Positions 62,356 to 64,000 of a stretch of DNA of 64,000 nt are shown one piece after another; position 1 is the first letter of the stretch, and each line of letters begins with the position of its first letter. The translations under genes were made by a program, and so were the position numbers. The notes under the pieces were generated by a model. That model was given only the letters and a program-made list of their open reading frames with translations, had not been told where the DNA came from and did no database searches. Origin of the DNA: Gluconobacter cerevisiae (GTDB lineage Bacteria > Pseudomonadota > Alphaproteobacteria > Acetobacterales > Acetobacteraceae); NCBI RefSeq assembly GCF_015244675.1, contig NZ_JABCQO010000002.1, positions 124,001-188,000 of the forward strand, given 5' to 3'.

Positions 62356-64000
62356 GTGGCAGACACAATCTCCAATACCGGTCTGAATGAAGTCGGCAGC
62401 GTGCTGCGCGAGCTTGAGAAATACGGCCAGTCCCCCTGGCTGGATTTCATCCAGCGCAGCTTCACGGAGGACGGAAGCCTCCGCAAGCTGGTGGACGAAG
62501 ACGGCCTGCGGGGCGTTACGTCCAACCCGGCCATCTTTGAGAAGGCCATCGGACACGGCACCGAATACGATCCGCAGATCCGCAAGCTGCTGGAAGGCGA
62601 GGGTCTTCCCCCCGGCGATCTGTACGAGCATCTGGCGATTGACGACATCCGTTCCGCCTGCGCGGTTCTGTATCCGGTGTTCGAAAAGACCAAGGGGCTG
62701 GACGGTTATGTCAGCCTCGAAGTCTCGCCCTATCTGGCGTTCGACGCACATGGGACGATCACGGAAGCCCGCCGTCTGTGGAAAGCAGTCGCGCGCGAAA
62801 ACCTGATGATCAAGATCCCTGGAACGTCTGAAGGCACGGGCGCCATCCGTGAAGCCATCGCTGACGGCATCAATGTCAACGTGACGCTGCTGTTCTCGCT
62901 GGATGCCTACAAAGCGGTGCTGGAAGCCTATATTTCCGGCCTCGAAGCTCGCGCATCCCGCGGCGAGGACATTTCGCGCATCTCCAGCGTGGCTTCATTC
63001 TTCGTCAGCCGTATCGACGCCAAGATCGATGGAGAAATCGACCGTCGCATTGCCGCTGGTGATGCAGATGCCGAGGCGCTGAAGGCCATTCGTGGCAAGG
63101 TCGCGATCGCCAATGCCAAGATCGCGTATCAGTACTACCTCGAAGTCCGTAACAGCCCGCGCTGGAAGGCGCTCGCCGAGAAGGGCGCCAACCCGCAGCG
63201 TCTGCTCTGGGCCAGCACCGGTACCAAGGACAAGGCCTATTCCGACGTCCTGTATGTCGAAGAGCTGATCGGGCCTGAGACGGTCAACACCATTCCGCCC
63301 GCAACGTTCGATGCGTTTCGCGATCACGGCAAGGCCCGCGCCAGCCTGACCGAGAACGTCGATCAGGCACACCATGTTCTGACCGAGGCCGAGCGCCTTG
63401 GTCTGGATCTGGACGGCGTGACGACAAAACTCGTCAAGGAAGGCTGTGCGTCCTTCAGCGTGTCGTTCGACACCTTGCTGACGGCCGTGGCAACCAAGCG
63501 CGAAGCCGTCATCGGCAAGCGTCTGCTGCGTGTCAGCGCGGATCTGCCGCCGGAACTGCGCGATGATGTCGCCGGTGCGGAAAAGGACTGGAGCCAGAGC
63601 GGCGGTCTGCGCCGGATCTGGCAGAAAGACCCGTCGGTCTGGACGAATGGCCCGGAAGCTGGCTGGCTGAACTGGCTGACGATCGTGCAGGATCGCCTGT
63701 GGAACGTCGAGGAGTTGGAAGTTCTGGCCCGTGATGTCCGCAGTCGCGGCTTCAAGGATATCCTGCTTCTGGGCATGGGTGGTTCGAGCCTCGGCCCAGA
63801 GGTTCTGGCCGAGACGTTCGGGCAGCGTGAAGGCTGGCCGAAGCTGCATGTTCTCGACAGCACGGACCCGCAGCAGGTCACGGCGTTCGAGAAAGCCATC
63901 GATCCGAAGAACACGCTGTTCATTGTCGCCAGCAAATCCGGTGGAACGCTGGAGCCGAACATCCTGTTCGCGCATTTCTGGCAGGTGGCCGGTCAGGCTC
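62356..64000 (+). CDS. tal-pgi: Bifunctional transaldolase / glucose-6-phosphate isomerase, 5' part
   Basis: The frame starts at GTG 62356 (AGGGAGA 6 bases upstream) and runs off the right edge after 548 codons without a stop. The N-terminal half is a transaldolase: LRGVTSNPAIFEKAI, and the Schiff-base lysine in MIKIPGT (Lys153), with LLWASTGTKDKAYSD. The C-terminal half is a glucose-6-phosphate isomerase: LLLGMGGSSLGPEV (near 471) and SKSGGTLEPN (near 524). This fusion is known from Gluconobacter oxydans and a few relatives. Follows tkt in one operon, giving the non-oxidative pentose phosphate cycle as a unit. Confidence 0.96.
   Translation, partial: MADTISNTGLNEVGSVLRELEKYGQSPWLDFIQRSFTEDGSLRKLVDEDGLRGVTSNPAIFEKAIGHGTEYDPQIRKLLEGEGLPPGDLYEHLAIDDIRSACAVLYPVFEKTKGLDGYVSLEVSPYLAFDAHGTITEARRLWKAVARENLMIKIPGTSEGTGAIREAIADGINVNVTLLFSLDAYKAVLEAYISGLEARASRGEDISRISSVASFFVSRIDAKIDGEIDRRIAAGDADAEALKAIRGKVAIANAKIAYQYYLEVRNSPRWKALAEKGANPQRLLWASTGTKDKAYSDVLYVEELIGPETVNTIPPATFDAFRDHGKARASLTENVDQAHHVLTEAERLGLDLDGVTTKLVKEGCASFSVSFDTLLTAVATKREAVIGKRLLRVSADLPPELRDDVAGAEKDWSQSGGLRRIWQKDPSVWTNGPEAGWLNWLTIVQDRLWNVEELEVLARDVRSRGFKDILLLGMGGSSLGPEVLAETFGQREGWPKLHVLDSTDPQQVTAFEKAIDPKNTLFIVASKSGGTLEPNILFAHFWQVAGQA

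Noticed and set aside
60874-62751. A 625-codon open frame antisense to tkt and tal-pgi
   Set aside because: It spans two confirmed sense genes, including their junction, and has no domain features.

Overview
The window is about 60% GC by eye and looks like the chromosome of an acetic acid bacterium, most likely Gluconobacter or a close relative (Alphaproteobacteria, Acetobacteraceae). Evidence for this is the fused transaldolase/glucose-6-phosphate isomerase next to transketolase at the right edge, the fused IspDF, a type II NADH dehydrogenase, a SAM-II riboswitch ahead of metZ, CtrA, an ATP12-type F1 assembly factor, and the alphaproteobacterial ruvCAB-ybgC-tolQRAB order. I see no insertion sequence, prophage, CRISPR array or rRNA. 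There is one tRNA gene, tRNA-Gly(CCC).

Layout. 1-3 kb: the 5' end of an S10-type serine peptidase gene, fumC and a DMT-family exporter. 2.9-8.5 kb: a tightly packed leftward cytochrome c maturation operon, ccmC-D-E-F-G-H-I, ending in a coupled zinc-ribbon membrane protein; ccmAB are not here. 8.6-14.6 kb: small housekeeping and envelope genes (EVE, EcsC, MAPEG, aat, two tandem related exported proteins, a Gly/Tyr/Pro-rich exported protein, bcp). 14.7-23.6 kb: two AsmA-like giants around rarA and an RluA-family synthase, with the ATP12 homologue overlapping the second. 23.7-32.7 kb: a 43-residue membrane miniprotein, a DUF1311 protein, ispDF-apaG-metZ under SAM-II control, tRNA-Gly, a 2OG-Fe(II) dioxygenase, ndh, argJ and a parvulin. 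33-38.7 kb: secA, yebC and ruvCAB. 38.8-47.5 kb: ybgC-tolQRAB, then a GH32 fructosidase placed between tolB and pal, then pal, cpoB and tilS. 47.6-51 kb: ftsH (with a coupled upstream mini-ORF) and glmM. 51-53.8 kb: ctrA divergent from fliI-fliJ. 53.8-60.2 kb: mixed genes including an M29 aminopeptidase, a GT2 glycosyltransferase, hisC with an ankyrin protein, and a metallo-beta-lactamase-fold hydrolase. 60.3-64 kb: tkt and tal-pgi.

The most striking observation is that the CtrA homologue carries glutamate at the position equivalent to the phosphorylated Asp51 of Caulobacter CtrA, and also lacks one residue of the acidic Mg-binding pair. D51E is the classic laboratory phosphomimetic allele. 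The shared ctrA/fliI intergenic region contains an exact TTAA-N7-TTAA CtrA box. Together these suggest a phosphorylation-independent CtrA controlling flagellar genes. Other points worth checking are a twin-arginine type signal on TolB, a pair of abutting GANTC methylation sites inside the likely pal promoter, the GH32 gene inside the tol-pal locus, the ftsH leader ORF, and the zinc-ribbon protein coupled to ccmI.

Limits: all family calls are by recognition of motifs, without database searches. Several start codons were moved from the longest possible one on the basis of ribosome binding sites and signal peptides, and these are noted entry by entry.
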